This document shows positions 37,878 through 47,682 of a stretch of DNA of 64,000 bases, piece by piece. Position 1 is the first letter of the stretch. Each line of letters begins with the position of its first letter. The position numbers were made by a program, and so were the translations under genes. The notes below the pieces were generated by a model. That model was not told the DNA's origin, did not search any database, and was given only the letters and a program-made list of their open reading frames with translations. Origin of the DNA: Lysinibacillus sphaericus (GTDB lineage Bacteria; Bacillota; Bacilli; Bacillales_A; Planococcaceae); the NCBI RefSeq assembly GCF_006864135.1, contig NZ_SADV01000006.1:62001-126000 (forward strand), written 5' to 3'.

Positions 37878-38453
37878 TTAATAGCCAATTATATAGGTTT
37901 TTAATAATGCTGCCCTTTCACGTAAATTTAACTTTATTTCCACTGATTTTGGCGTTTTTGCCGCAACAACATCTACTTCAAAACCTAAAGACTCAGCTAA
38001 ATACTTTGCACGCTTTAAATGAAAATCATTAGAGAGAATCGTGATTTTCTTAGTTCCTTTAGGCAACAGTTCTTTAGAAAATAGTAAATTCTCATAAGTT
38101 GAAGTTGATTGGTCTTCTACTAATATTCTGTTAGTATCTATACCCTTGTCCTGGAAATATTTAAACATTACTGAAGCCTCTGTCCTATCTTCATCCGCCC
38201 CTTGCCCACCTGAAACAATTACTTTTACATGAGGATATTTGTTTAAATACTTTACAGCCTCTTCTAATCTATTTTTCAATGAAAGCGATGGGATTCCACC
38301 CGTTTTTACCTTTGCTCCCAGGACAATCATGTATGTAGCTGTTCCATTTGCAGCCGGCTGGAAACCTTGTTTCATCTCCTCACCGAGCCAAATATAAACA
38401 GCTATACAAATAACAAGCAGTACAACCCCTAATCTAATTACCCATTTTCTCAC
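37878..38453 (-). CDS. YdcF/SanA-family (DUF218) membrane-anchored protein
   Basis: 191 residues with one N-terminal membrane helix and a DUF218 domain: MIVLGAKVKTGGIPS, VSGGQGADE, and NDFHLKRAKYLAESLG. Members are implicated in envelope and peptidoglycan-precursor functions; the exact reaction is unknown. Single gene. Confidence 0.85.
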   Translation of the reverse strand: MRKWVIRLGVVLLVICIAVYIWLGEEMKQGFQPAANGTATYMIVLGAKVKTGGIPSLSLKNRLEEAVKYLNKYPHVKVIVSGGQGADEDRTEASVMFKYFQDKGIDTNRILVEDQSTSTYENLLFSKELLPKGTKKITILSNDFHLKRAKYLAESLGFEVDVVAAKTPKSVEIKLNLRERAALLKTYIIGY

Positions 38454-38498
38454 ATTTATCCCCTCCCTTACCTTTTACTAACGTTTAAACAAAGAAAA

Positions 38499-38534
38499 AG
38501 GATGCTTGTACTAGAATTACTGTACAAACATCCT
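38499..38534 (-). terminator. Terminator of the chemoreceptor gene
   Basis: AGGATGCTTGTAC pairs with GTACAAACATCCT with one wobble, next to an A-rich flank. Confidence 0.8.
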
Positions 38535-38540
38535 GATTAA

Positions 38541-40283
38541 TTATCTTAATATAAAGCGCTTAATAGATTCCTGTAACGCCGTTATTTCATCTGTTAAGTC
38601 ACTGGAAGATTCACTAACAAGCTGAATGGCACGCTGTTGTTCATCAACAGATGCTGTTACTTCCTCAGATGCAGCAGCATTTTTCTCACTAATCATTGCA
38701 ATACTTTCGATGGATTGCATAATATTATCCTTTGAGCCATTCAAATATTCTACTCCCGCAGTCATTTCTCCAATGACAGAAATAATTTTCTCTACGGCCA
38801 ATTCAATTTCCTTAAAGGACGACTCTGTGATAGCAACCGAATCATTTTGCTTATGAACAATGACATTTGTTTTCTTCATCTCATCGTTCACTAAATTAGT
38901 TTCACTTTCGATTCCCTTTAAAGTTGTGCGCACTAGCTCAGTTGCTACAGATGTTTGGTCCGCTAGCTTACGTACCTCCTCAGCAACTACCGCAAAGCCC
39001 TTGCCATGCTCACCAGCTCTAGCCGCCTCTATTGATGCATTCAATGCAAGTAGATTCGTCTGATCAGAAATCTCAGTAATGGTACCGACAATGCCTTCAA
39101 TTTCTCTTACTTTCACAATTAAGCTATTAAATACTGCATAAACATTATTAATCAATTCCGAAGACTCGTGTGACCTCTCTTTTAAACTATTTAAATTTAA
39201 GAGCCCCTCTTGATTTGATCGCTTCATATGTTGAGATGCATCAAGCATTACTTCATTTTTGTCATGCAAAACCTCAATCTGCTGGGCAAAATCAATGGCA
39301 GTTCTATTCGTATCCTCAGCATCTGAAGCCTGCTTTACCGCACCGTCCGAGACCTCATTTATCGCTTTTACTATTTCATCTCCATAAGCGTTTGTTTCCT
39401 CTGCCACAGATGTTAAATTTGACGATGTCGATTGAATTTCTACAATAGCTTCCTCTACATCTGTAATTAATGTTTTCAGTTGATCAACCATTTCATTAAA
39501 TCCTTCATTTAATTGACCAATCTCATCTGAACGTTGTAGGTTTTCAATTTCCACGGTTAAATTCCCCTTGGCTACCTCACGTACACGTTTAGATAACTTT
39601 CGCACCGGTAAAGCTAAATGTCTTGAAACCAATATGACAACAGCCGTACCTATAATGATGGCACCTAATAATGTAATACCAATAACGAGTAATAATGAAT
39701 TAGCCTCTTTATTAAAGTCTTGCATATATGTACCCGATGCAATGATCCAGCCCCAATTAGGATCCTTTGCAGAATAAATTATTTTATCAGCTAATACATC
39801 TTGACCCGGTAGCTGAAACTCATATTGTGTAAATCCCCCACCAGCAAGTGCTCTTTCGGTTACTTCCTGAATAAAGTAATTGCCGCTACTATCTTTACCG
39901 TCCCATAGGTTTTCCCCTTCTCGAGTCGGATGGGCTAGAAATGTCCCTTTTTCATCTAAAGCATATATATAACCATACTCCCCTAAGTCTCCAGGATATT
40001 TACTTGGCCTCTTCCCTTCATTATCCTTTGACCCTAGAAGTGCCTCACGCACTTGCTCCTGTGCAACTTCTAAAGGAATGTCGCCCCTCTTAACACTCTC
40101 ATTCGCAAGCTCAATTAATTGCAAAGAAGATTCAACACTATTTTTAATAACTTGTTCACCAATATCATCCATACCTTTTTTGGCTTTATTATAGCTAGCT
40201 AAACCTATAACTAAGCTAGGGATAATTAATAGTGCTAATGAAATAATAATTAGTTTCCCCTGTATCGACTGTAAAAACTTCAT
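38541..40283 (-). CDS. Methyl-accepting chemotaxis protein with Cache sensor
   Basis: 580 residues: membrane helix 1 (about 10-30), an extracellular single-Cache domain (about 40-195, [16 protein letters not shown]...), membrane helix 2 (about 198-220), HAMP, and a long coiled coil. The signalling tip reads [19 protein letters not shown]. It would sense a small outside ligand and control CheA. Ligand unknown; Cache sensors commonly bind carboxylates or amino acids. It is not adjacent to other chemotaxis genes. Confidence 0.93.
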   Translation of the reverse strand: MKFLQSIQGKLIIISLALLIIPSLVIGLASYNKAKKGMDDIGEQVIKNSVESSLQLIELANESVKRGDIPLEVAQEQVREALLGSKDNEGKRPSKYPGDLGEYGYIYALDEKGTFLAHPTREGENLWDGKDSSGNYFIQEVTERALAGGGFTQYEFQLPGQDVLADKIIYSAKDPNWGWIIASGTYMQDFNKEANSLLLVIGITLLGAIIIGTAVVILVSRHLALPVRKLSKRVREVAKGNLTVEIENLQRSDEIGQLNEGFNEMVDQLKTLITDVEEAIVEIQSTSSNLTSVAEETNAYGDEIVKAINEVSDGAVKQASDAEDTNRTAIDFAQQIEVLHDKNEVMLDASQHMKRSNQEGLLNLNSLKERSHESSELINNVYAVFNSLIVKVREIEGIVGTITEISDQTNLLALNASIEAARAGEHGKGFAVVAEEVRKLADQTSVATELVRTTLKGIESETNLVNDEMKKTNVIVHKQNDSVAITESSFKEIELAVEKIISVIGEMTAGVEYLNGSKDNIMQSIESIAMISEKNAAASEEVTASVDEQQRAIQLVSESSSDLTDEITALQESIKRFILR

Positions 40284-40404
40284 GCTTTAGCCCCCCTTTC
40301 CTCTTTGTCACCATGACTATTAATCTATATTATGTTATGATTTGAATTTTTTCACAATGGGTAAAACGTAATTTATGTTTGAATTATTCGCCCTTTTACC
40401 CAGA

Positions 40405-40472
40405 TATGCTTTTTCATCAGAACGCTGATGAGTAGGCTGGGCACTTTCCTGAGGCCAACCGATGAGCTGGAA
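40405..40472 (+). repeat. Fragment of dispersed repeat
   Basis: GATGAGTAGGCTGGGCACTTTCCTGAGGCCAACCGATGAGC resembles the CTGGGC...CCGATGAGC parts of 15618-15832. Confidence 0.5.
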
Positions 40473-40477
40473 ACATA

Positions 40478-40528
40478 GAAAAAACTATCTTTCTATAGAG
40501 ATATGCCTGATAGAAAAATAGTTTTTTG
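40478..40528 (-). terminator. Terminator of the ArsB-like gene
   Basis: AAAAAACTAT...CTAT pairs with ATAG...ATAGTTTTTT in an AT-rich long stem. Confidence 0.75.
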
Positions 40529-40544
40529 ATTTTATCGTATTTAC

Positions 40545-41840
40545 CTATGATAGGATGATTATCCAAGCCACTAAAGCTATTAAAGTAGCTGAAAGAGTTG
40601 GGATTGTTAAAATAATACCTATCTTTAAATACTGAACCCAGCCAATTTTTATCCCCTTTTGCGCCAATATATGGAGCCATAACAATGTTGCGAGTGAGCC
40701 AATCGGTGTCATTTTAGGACCTAAATTAGTTCCAATGACGTTTGCATAAATAAGCCCATCTTTAATAACGCCAGTTGCACTAGTTTCAGCAATAGCTAAT
40801 GCATCAATCATGACAGTTGGTAGGTTATTCATAATAGCTGACAAAATCGCTGCTACAAACCCCATCGTTATTGTCGATACCATCAACCCTTGCTGTATCG
40901 CGTGCTCTAATAAATTTGCTAACAATCCTGTCATCCCTACATTTTTCAAGCCGTAAACAACCACATACATACCGATAGAAAAGAACACAATATTCCACGG
41001 TGCCCCTTTCACAACTCTCTTTGTATCTACTATATGACTACGTCGCGCAAGCAAGAAAAAGATAGCTGCTACACCACATAAAATAAATGACACTGGAATT
41101 TTGAAAAACTCACTCGTCAAGAAACCAACTAATAATATCCCTATTACATACCATGATAATAAAAATAATCTCGTATCACGAATTGCCAGCTTTGGATTAT
41201 CAACTGCCTCAAGTGAATATTCTTTTGGAATCGAACGACGAAAGACTATATAAAGTACAGCAATGCTTGCCAGTAAAGAAACTAAGTTCGGTATCAGCAT
41301 ATGTAAGAAATATTCCATAAATCCAATACCGAAATAGTCTGCCGACACAATATTTGTTAAATTACTAATGACTAACGGTAATGATGTTGTATCTGCTATA
41401 AAGCCACTTGCAATAATAAATGGAAAGACCATTTTTTCGGTTAAATTTAACTTACGGATCATCGCTAGAACGATTGGTGTTAGTATTAGAGCTGCACCAT
41501 CATTTGCAAATAACGCTGAAACAACAGCACCTAGACAGGAAAGATAAATGAATAAGCGGATACCATTCCCCCTTGCGATGCGTGCCATATGGAGGGCAGC
41601 CCATTCAAAGAATCCTATTTCGTCTAAAATAAGTGAAATAAAAATAATCCCTATAAACGATAACGTTGCATTCCAAACAATCCTTGTTACCTCAACAACA
41701 TCTTGCCAAGTAACAACCCCGAGCGTCAATGCAATTGCAGCACCAATACAAGCAGACCAGCCGATCGATATTTTTCGTGGCTGCACTATTACAAAAAATA
41801 AAGTTACTAAAAATATAGCAATCGCTAATAAAGCTTGCAC
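40545..41840 (-). CDS. arsB: ArsB-family arsenite/anion permease
   Basis: 431 residues, about 11-12 membrane helices, ArsB/NhaD ion transporter superfamily. Conserved blocks [17 protein letters not shown] and [13 protein letters not shown], and [20 protein letters not shown] near the end match arsenical pump proteins. It expels arsenite. No arsR, arsC or arsA is adjacent, and a dispersed repeat lies upstream instead of an ars operator, so an alternative anion substrate remains possible. Confidence 0.82.
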   Translation of the reverse strand: MQALLAIAIFLVTLFFVIVQPRKISIGWSACIGAAIALTLGVVTWQDVVEVTRIVWNATLSFIGIIFISLILDEIGFFEWAALHMARIARGNGIRLFIYLSCLGAVVSALFANDGAALILTPIVLAMIRKLNLTEKMVFPFIIASGFIADTTSLPLVISNLTNIVSADYFGIGFMEYFLHMLIPNLVSLLASIAVLYIVFRRSIPKEYSLEAVDNPKLAIRDTRLFLLSWYVIGILLVGFLTSEFFKIPVSFILCGVAAIFFLLARRSHIVDTKRVVKGAPWNIVFFSIGMYVVVYGLKNVGMTGLLANLLEHAIQQGLMVSTITMGFVAAILSAIMNNLPTVMIDALAIAETSATGVIKDGLIYANVIGTNLGPKMTPIGSLATLLWLHILAQKGIKIGWVQYLKIGIILTIPTLSATLIALVAWIIILS

Positions 41841-41854
41841 CGTTTTCCTCCCTA

Positions 41855-41960
41855 AATCAATTATGCCTCGACCTAATTACGTCTGAAATCGGCTTTGTAC
41901 TTAGGCCTGTAGATGTTTTTTGCGCGAAAGCGAAGCGCCTTTGGACACCCTCTGAAAGAA
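41855..41960 (+). repeat. Dispersed repeat
   Basis: AATTATGCCTCGACCTAATTACGTC followed by GAAATCGGCTTTGTACTTAG, GCGCGAAAGCGAAGCG and a final CTGAAAGAAGTTG. Same order as 19209-19460 but with only one GCGAAAGCGAAGC unit. Confidence 0.75.
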
Positions 41961-41964
41961 GTTG

Positions 41965-41992
41965 AAAACCAGTAGCTTTAGCTACTGGTTTT
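41965..41992 (-). terminator. Terminator of the YebC-family gene
   Basis: AAAACCAGTAGC and GCTACTGGTTTT form a perfect 12-bp stem with a 4-base loop. Confidence 0.88.
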
Positions 41993-42002
41993 ATTGTTTA
42001 TA

Positions 42003-42722
42003 TTATTCGCCTAAATCAGCATTATGGTAAACGTTTTGGACATCCTCTAAATCTTCTAATGCATCAATTAATTTTTCAAATTTCGCAACGTCGTCACCAG
42101 TTAATGCTACTTCTGTTTGTGGAATCATTGAAAGCTCTGCTACTGTAAACTCTTGAACACCAGCTGCTTTTAAAGCTTCTTGTGTAGCAAAGAATTGGTC
42201 TGGCTCTGCATAAATAATGACAGCCTCATCTTCTTCTAGAATATCACGAGCATCAATATCTGCTTCCATTAAAATTTCAAGAACTTCGTCTGCAGATTTA
42301 CCTTCTAAACCGACTACTGCTGTTGAATCAAACATGTAGGCAACAGATCCACTGACACCCATATTCCCATTATTTTTACCAAATGCAGCACGTACATCAG
42401 AAGCAGTACGGTTAACATTATTCGTTAAAGCATCAACGATTAACATAGTACCAGCTGGTCCGAAACCTTCATAACGTAATTCGTCGAAGTTTTCATCGCC
42501 GCCACCCTTCGCTTTATCAATTGCTTTTTCAATAATATGTTTAGGAACACTGTATGTTTTTGCTCGTTCAAGAACAACTTTAAGGGCACGGTTTGATTCA
42601 GGATCTGGCTCACCTGATTTAGCTGCTACATAAATTTCACGTCCAAATTTTGCATTGATACGGCTTGTGCTTTGGTCTTTAGACGCTTTCTTTTCTTTAA
42701 TATTGTTCCACTTACGACCCAT
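42003..42722 (-). CDS. yeeI: YebC/PmpR-family regulator, YeeI-type
   Basis: About 239 residues. The N-terminus [16 protein letters not shown] and the [20 protein letters not shown] block define the YebC family, and the [20 protein letters not shown] form marks the YeeI/YeeN branch. YebC proteins act as DNA-binding regulators or, in recent work on the family, as helpers of translation through proline-rich stretches. The frame opens at GTG 42731, but AGAGAGTGG positions ATG 42722 as start. Monocistronic. Confidence 0.9.
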   Translation of the reverse strand: MGRKWNNIKEKKASKDQSTSRINAKFGREIYVAAKSGEPDPESNRALKVVLERAKTYSVPKHIIEKAIDKAKGGGDENFDELRYEGFGPAGTMLIVDALTNNVNRTASDVRAAFGKNNGNMGVSGSVAYMFDSTAVVGLEGKSADEVLEILMEADIDARDILEEDEAVIIYAEPDQFFATQEALKAAGVQEFTVAELSMIPQTEVALTGDDVAKFEKLIDALEDLEDVQNVYHNADLGE

Positions 42723-42921
42723 AGTTTCCACTCTCTTTCAAATTATAAGTTTATCAAAATAATAGATGCACACTGGCACATCTGTAAATGGTAATTCAAT
42801 ACTTAATGTATCTTTACTCTGCAAATAATAACACAAAATATGTTTGCAAAGCTAGATATCCCAATGTTTAAGGTGACTTTATTAAACATTAATTGTAAAA
42901 TTTTTTTCACTTAGATCCACT

Positions 42922-43386
42922 TTATAATTGGTTTTCTACTTTGATTTTTTCTAAAAGTGCATGACAGCCTTCTAAGGCTAAATCATAGGTTTCTTGAAAA
43001 TCTCCTGTATAGTATGGATCCGGCACGTCTTTTTGATGGTCGGTTAAATCTAAAAAGCGGAAAATCTTTGGAGAATCAGGATTACCAAGCATCGTTCGGA
43101 TGTTACGTATATTGCTTTCATCCATGCCAATAATGTAATTAAAATTTTCAAAATCAGCCTTTTGTACTTGTCGGCCCTGCATCCCTTTCGTTGAGATGCC
43201 ATACTCTTTTAGCTTTTCTTGTGTTCCTCTGTGAGGAGGTTCACCAATATGCCAAGAGCTTGTTGCAGCCGAATCTACTTCGACTTTATGACTTAAATGC
43301 TCTTTTTCTACTAAATCACGCATGACCGCTTCGGCCATTGGTGATCGGCATATATTCCCCAAACATACAAAAAGTACTCGAATCAT
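42922..43386 (-). CDS. yfkJ: Low-molecular-weight protein tyrosine phosphatase
   Basis: 154 residues. The catalytic loop is FVCLGNICRSPMAEA (C-x5-R) and the acid loop is VPDPYYTG, as in Bacillus YfkJ, a stress-related tyrosine phosphatase. The frame extends to 43485, but those 33 residues come from a dispersed repeat; GGGGAGGAT lies seven bases before ATG 43386. The 180-base gap downstream to yeeI shows nothing. Confidence 0.93.
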   Translation of the reverse strand: MIRVLFVCLGNICRSPMAEAVMRDLVEKEHLSHKVEVDSAATSSWHIGEPPHRGTQEKLKEYGISTKGMQGRQVQKADFENFNYIIGMDESNIRNIRTMLGNPDSPKIFRFLDLTDHQKDVPDPYYTGDFQETYDLALEGCHALLEKIKVENQL

Positions 43387-43407
43387 TTTTATATCCTCCC
43401 CAATCAA

Positions 43408-43465
43408 TTTCGCACTCGCGTAACTGTGGCTGTCGCTTTCGCGCAGAAAACATTTGCTAAATGAA
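43408..43465 (+). repeat. Fragment of dispersed repeat
   Basis: CTGTCGCTTTCGCGCAGAAAACATTTGCT matches the unit found at 15664-15740 and is followed by AAATGAAGATAAA, as at 56817. Confidence 0.6.
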
Positions 43466-43470
43466 GATAA

Positions 43471-43500
43471 AGCACTCAAAATCAATGATTCTGAGTGCCT
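43471..43500 (-). terminator. Terminator of plsC
   Basis: GCACTCAAAATCA pairs with TGATTCTGAGTGC. On the minus strand it is followed by TTTAT. Confidence 0.7.
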
Positions 43501-43601
43501 TCTAAGTTGTCCAGCATATAACCGGTAGGAAGCTACCCCACTTCAAAAGGTTGTGAAGGCTTGTATCTTCACAGGGAGTCCTTCTTTAAATATGTTTCAC
43601 T

Positions 43602-44210
43602 TTATCTCTTTTCTGCCGCAATACGCTTCTCTAACTCTTTAGTTAACGCTACTAATTCATGTTCAAGACGATGAGTAAATTCCTCGCGTCCCTCTTTACC
43701 TTTTCCAGTTACATAAAACGGCTCTCCATAAATTAGATAACCTTTTCCACGCCTAAAAACATCCCCAGCATTACGAGCACCAATGTAAGCGGCTGGTACA
43801 ATTTGAGCTTTAGATAGCTGTGCAATTGTAATCGCACCTTGCTTTAAATCCGAACCCTCAGCATTTCGTGTACCAGATGGGAAAATACCTACGATTTTAC
43901 CCTCTTTCAATAACTGTGAAGGGATTTTAATAACACTTGGTCCTGGATTGTCACGGTCAACGGGAAAGGCATTTAAACGCTCTATAAGCCAACCAATGCC
44001 TTTTTTATCAAACAATTGCTTTTTAGCCATAAAGTGAATTTCTCGAGGAGCCATTGACACTCCAAGGTTTAAAATATCAACATAGCCTGTGTGTGTACAT
44101 GCAATAATAAACCCACCTTCTTTCGGTAAGTTTTGCTCCTCATATACACGCGCCTTTGAACCCGTTAATTTTAATATCACTTTAACAACATTTGCTATAA
44201 ATTTATACAC
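43602..44210 (-). CDS. plsC: 1-acylglycerol-3-phosphate acyltransferase
   Basis: 202 residues. Catalytic HTGYVD (HX4D), the second block with FPVDRDN, and FPSGTRN (block III) are present, with a hydrophobic N-terminus. It adds the second acyl chain in phosphatidic acid synthesis at the inner membrane face. Single gene. Confidence 0.92.
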   Translation of the reverse strand: MYKFIANVVKVILKLTGSKARVYEEQNLPKEGGFIIACTHTGYVDILNLGVSMAPREIHFMAKKQLFDKKGIGWLIERLNAFPVDRDNPGPSVIKIPSQLLKEGKIVGIFPSGTRNAEGSDLKQGAITIAQLSKAQIVPAAYIGARNAGDVFRRGKGYLIYGEPFYVTGKGKEGREEFTHRLEHELVALTKELEKRIAAEKR

Positions 44211-44289
44211 TGTTTCATTCCTACCTTATTCAATAGTTATACCCATTGTAATCGAAAAGACCAGTATATCGCAATTGCATGTGAAATAA

Positions 44290-45126
44290 CTAGACTCTTC
44301 CCACTAATACATCAACATCAATCGTAATTTCAGTTAACCGGATATTGACTCCTTCTTTTTTATGCCAGCCCATCGGTGTCATTTCAAGCAGTGCTGGCAC
44401 AAGCTCTGTAGCTAGTGGTACCGTATACGTAATACGTTCTACACGAACATCGGCAAAGCTTTCTTTAAAGCGAGCAACGATTTGTTCATTCGAATAGGAC
44501 TCTTTAGTAGAATCCGCATATAATTGTGATCGAAGCTCATGTAAGTACCCGCTTTGAGGTACAACCTTAACAACACAACCATTCTCGGTTAATAAACGTT
44601 TAAACTCTTCGTAATTGGCAGGCGATAAAATATTTAATATGGCATCGAAGCTTGATTTTGCAAATGGACTTTTCGCTAAATCACCAACACACCAAATTTG
44701 CTCTGGATAATGTCGGGATGCAGCAAGTATGCCTTCTTTCGCTATATCAATACCTATGCCAATACTGTTACCTTTTTTATCTTTCATAATACGGGCTAAA
44801 TGCGAACCCTCACCACACCCTGTATCAAGCACGGTTTCTGCACTTGCAATTAGCTCTCTGATTTTTTCTTCTATCAAATCATAGATGCCACTATCAATAA
44901 CCGCTTTTCGAGATTCAAAGAGGTCTTTACTGTACTTAGAAATCGCACTATGTGCCAGCATATTGACGTAGCCCTGCTTGGCAATATCAAAAGAATGATT
45001 TGAGGAACATACTAATCTCCCTTGCTCAAATACACTCATTGACTCCTGACAAATTGGACAAGCAAAAACTGTTATATTTTTATCCATTAAAGCTGCCCCT
45101 GCAGCTCTTTTAGAAAGTGCTCCCAT
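44290..45126 (-). CDS. RlmA/TlrB-like 23S rRNA guanine N1-methyltransferase
   Basis: About 278 residues. An N-terminal zinc finger (CPICQ ... CSSNHSFD) precedes a SAM-binding fold with VLDTGCGEGSHLARI. This layout is that of RlmA-type enzymes, which methylate G745/G748 of 23S rRNA and, in the TlrB branch, confer resistance to some macrolides. The frame opens at 45177, but CAGGAGG precedes ATG 45126, whose first base is the last base of the MATE stop (TAATG). Tight coupling to an efflux pump suggests a joint drug-resistance role, which is inference. Confidence 0.87.
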   Translation of the reverse strand: MGALSKRAAGAALMDKNITVFACPICQESMSVFEQGRLVCSSNHSFDIAKQGYVNMLAHSAISKYSKDLFESRKAVIDSGIYDLIEEKIRELIASAETVLDTGCGEGSHLARIMKDKKGNSIGIGIDIAKEGILAASRHYPEQIWCVGDLAKSPFAKSSFDAILNILSPANYEEFKRLLTENGCVVKVVPQSGYLHELRSQLYADSTKESYSNEQIVARFKESFADVRVERITYTVPLATELVPALLEMTPMGWHKKEGVNIRLTEITIDVDVLVGRV

Positions 45127-46517
45127 TAATTCGCCTCCTGTTGTTCTGTAGGTGAAACAAGTGCAAAACGCTCCCACTTACGACTTCTCCATCTAAAGTA
45201 TACAATAATGGCTCGCATCCATTCATCTGCTGAAATCGCAAGCCAAATACCTACTAATCCCCAATGTAAAACGAATACGAACAAGTACCCGAGTGGAAGA
45301 CTCATACATACCATTGATAAGAAACCGATTTTCACCGGGAATCTTGCATCCCCTGAGGCACGCAACGAGTTAATAACAACAATATTCATTGTACGCCCTG
45401 TTTCAAGTAGAATGCTTAATGCTAAGACAGATGCTCCGATAGCTATTACCTCTGAATTATCAGTGAAAACGTACATAAGTTGCTTACGGAATATCGTCAC
45501 AACTACAACCATAGTTATCGTAAAGGCAAAAGCTGCTCGTACACTTAACCAAAGCTGATGATAAGCTTGATCTTTTTTACCAGCACCGACATTTCGCCCA
45601 ATAATTATAGCTGTACCCGTCCCGATTGCAATCGCAAATAAATATGTAAACATCGAAATATTCATAGCATATTGTCTTGCAGCAAGTGTCTCTGAGCCTA
45701 AATACGTTGCATAATAAAGGAAGACAATCTGACAAAACTGATAAAGCACCTGCTCAAATGCTGACGGTAAGCCTATATTTAATATTTTTCGAACATATTC
45801 CTTTGAATACTCGAAATAATACTCTAGCTTTACTCTTACTTCCATGACTTGATACAACAGCCAGAAAAACACAAGAACCGCTAATCCCCGACTTACAACC
45901 GAGGAAATTGCCGCTCCTTTTACACCTAACTCCGGTAATCCTAGGTTACCAAAGATTAAACCGTAGTTTAATACAACGTGTAACACATTCATACCTAGTG
46001 ATACATACATCGTTTGCTTTGTCCATCCATGTACACGGATAATCGCTGCTAACGCATTTATAATTGCCTGTAAAAAAATAAAGCTTCCTATGATTACTAA
46101 ATAGCTTTGGGCATATTTAAGCACTTCTCCCTGCAAGTTCATCATGGTCATTAAATGACTCGAAAAGAAGAAAAATAAGACACTCATCATTAGTCCAACG
46201 ATCAAATTCATCGTTACTGCTAAAGCGGAAATTTTCGCAGCTTCAAAAATGCGCCTTGAACCTAAGTATTGAGATACAACAATGGAAGCACCATTACCAA
46301 CTACTTCAAGTATTAAAATTGCAATATGAATATACTGATTGGCTGCACCAACCCCTGATACTGCATTATCTGATAAAGCACTGAGCATAAAAGTATCTGC
46401 TAATCCCATTAACATGAATAAAAATACTTCTAAAAATATCGGCCACGTTAAATGGAACAAGCTTAACTTATTTGGCTCTTTTAAATCACTTTCTCTTACT
46501 GTGTCTGACAATTTCAA
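45126..46517 (-). CDS. MATE-family multidrug efflux protein
   Basis: 463 residues with twelve membrane helices in two repeats. N-terminal FHLTWPIFLEVFLFMLMGLADTFMLS and later GVGAANQYIHIA and AIGTGTAIIIGRNVGAG segments are typical of MATE exporters, which expel cationic drugs using sodium or protons. It is translationally coupled to the rRNA methyltransferase. Drug range unknown. Confidence 0.92.
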   Translation of the reverse strand: MKLSDTVRESDLKEPNKLSLFHLTWPIFLEVFLFMLMGLADTFMLSALSDNAVSGVGAANQYIHIAILILEVVGNGASIVVSQYLGSRRIFEAAKISALAVTMNLIVGLMMSVLFFFFSSHLMTMMNLQGEVLKYAQSYLVIIGSFIFLQAIINALAAIIRVHGWTKQTMYVSLGMNVLHVVLNYGLIFGNLGLPELGVKGAAISSVVSRGLAVLVFFWLLYQVMEVRVKLEYYFEYSKEYVRKILNIGLPSAFEQVLYQFCQIVFLYYATYLGSETLAARQYAMNISMFTYLFAIAIGTGTAIIIGRNVGAGKKDQAYHQLWLSVRAAFAFTITMVVVVTIFRKQLMYVFTDNSEVIAIGASVLALSILLETGRTMNIVVINSLRASGDARFPVKIGFLSMVCMSLPLGYLFVFVLHWGLVGIWLAISADEWMRAIIVYFRWRSRKWERFALVSPTEQQEAN

Positions 46518-46579
46518 CTTCTCCTATACGCTTCATAAAGATTTTACGTGCGGTTATTTTCCCCACTACCAATTTTGTG

Positions 46580-46640
46580 ATGAGAGTTTTGTACCTGACG
46601 CTTCACTTTCGGTACAGTTAAATGACTACCCGTTACAGCG
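46580..46640 (+). repeat. Fragment of dispersed repeat
   Basis: GTACCTGACGCTTCACTTTCGGTAC is an imperfect palindrome also found as GTACCTGTCGCTACGCTTTCGGTAC at 30036-30060. Confidence 0.6.
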
Positions 46641-46727
46641 GGATAAAAATATATAGTATCTTATCATAGATTTTTAAGGTGTAAAGAGTTTTTATAATGA
46701 AACATTGTAAAGCTAGTATAATACGTA

Positions 46728-46763
46728 AAAACCCCTCTCACAATTTTATGCGAAAGGGTTTCT
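46728..46763 (-). terminator. Terminator of the tyrosine phosphatase gene
   Basis: AAACCCCTCTCAC pairs with GCGAAAGGGTTT around an AT loop. Confidence 0.7.
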
Positions 46764-46765
46764 TA

Positions 46766-47533
46766 TCATATTAAGTAATGATCCTGCAATTGCTTACGTT
46801 TTTCTGTTGTTAAACCAAACTCTTGCTCTAAAAAAGCGGTCTTAGAGCCGTATCGGTTATCCATTGCATCAAATGCCGCTTGTAAATAGTCCTCACGGGC
46901 CGACATTAAAGCATAAAATTGCTGCAATTCTTGATCGCTATAACCTAGCTGAATTGTCTGAGCCATTCGTTCTACTAAGGGACGTAGATATATATTTGTA
47001 TTTAAATAGTCCTCCATGATTGTTTCCTCAGGTACATCTAAAGCAAGTAAAATAAGTGCGCTACCAATACCTGTTCGATCCTTTCCCACCGCACAATGAT
47101 GAACAAGCCCTAAATTTTCAGGATGTTGAATCGTTGCTATTAACTTTTTAAACGAGTCATTATTAAAAGGCATTTGCGCATAAAATTCTCGGAACATCTC
47201 TAGGCTTACAACCTTATAAAAATCTTTTCCACCAGTGTTTGTAGGCATCTCAAAAGCATGATTTCCCTTTGCTGGTATTTGAAGATACTTGGCATATGGA
47301 AATACCGGATTAGGATTATTTTGAGCCTCATGGTTGTCTCGATAATCAAAAATTGTTTTCACACCAAGCGTTTTAAATAGCTCCTTATCTGCTTTCGTCA
47401 TTTTACCAAGTGCTGCTGAACGATAAATCAAACCATTCTTAACAGCACGTCCATCTCTAGACTTATAACCACCCATATCACGAAAATTATAAACTGCTTC
47501 AAACGGAACAATCTTCACATCAAACTGTTTCAC
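46766..47533 (-). CDS. Tyrosine/serine protein phosphatase
   Basis: 255 residues. The active-site loop is HHCAVGKDRTGIGSAL (C-x5-R), with NFRDMGGYKSRDGR at the N-terminus and YLNTNIYL after the loop, as in the Y_phosphatase3/IphP family. It removes phosphate from proteins or lipids in the cytoplasm. Single gene; substrate unknown. Confidence 0.88.
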   Translation of the reverse strand: MKQFDVKIVPFEAVYNFRDMGGYKSRDGRAVKNGLIYRSAALGKMTKADKELFKTLGVKTIFDYRDNHEAQNNPNPVFPYAKYLQIPAKGNHAFEMPTNTGGKDFYKVVSLEMFREFYAQMPFNNDSFKKLIATIQHPENLGLVHHCAVGKDRTGIGSALILLALDVPEETIMEDYLNTNIYLRPLVERMAQTIQLGYSDQELQQFYALMSAREDYLQAAFDAMDNRYGSKTAFLEQEFGLTTEKRKQLQDHYLI

Positions 47534-47682
47534 TCACTGCACCTCTCTCTGTTAGCAAGCATTCTTACTTCTATATTATAAAACAATCCGATATAATACC
47601 AATTTTCACACTAGGTATGTCATACACTACTTCGAGCGATGAGGGGAATTTAAGCAATACTTTATTGAAGAGGAGAAGGTGG

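Noticed and set aside
43387-43485. 33-residue N-terminal extension of YfkJ
   Set aside because: It is translated from a dispersed repeat; the proper ribosome site and conserved start are at 43386.
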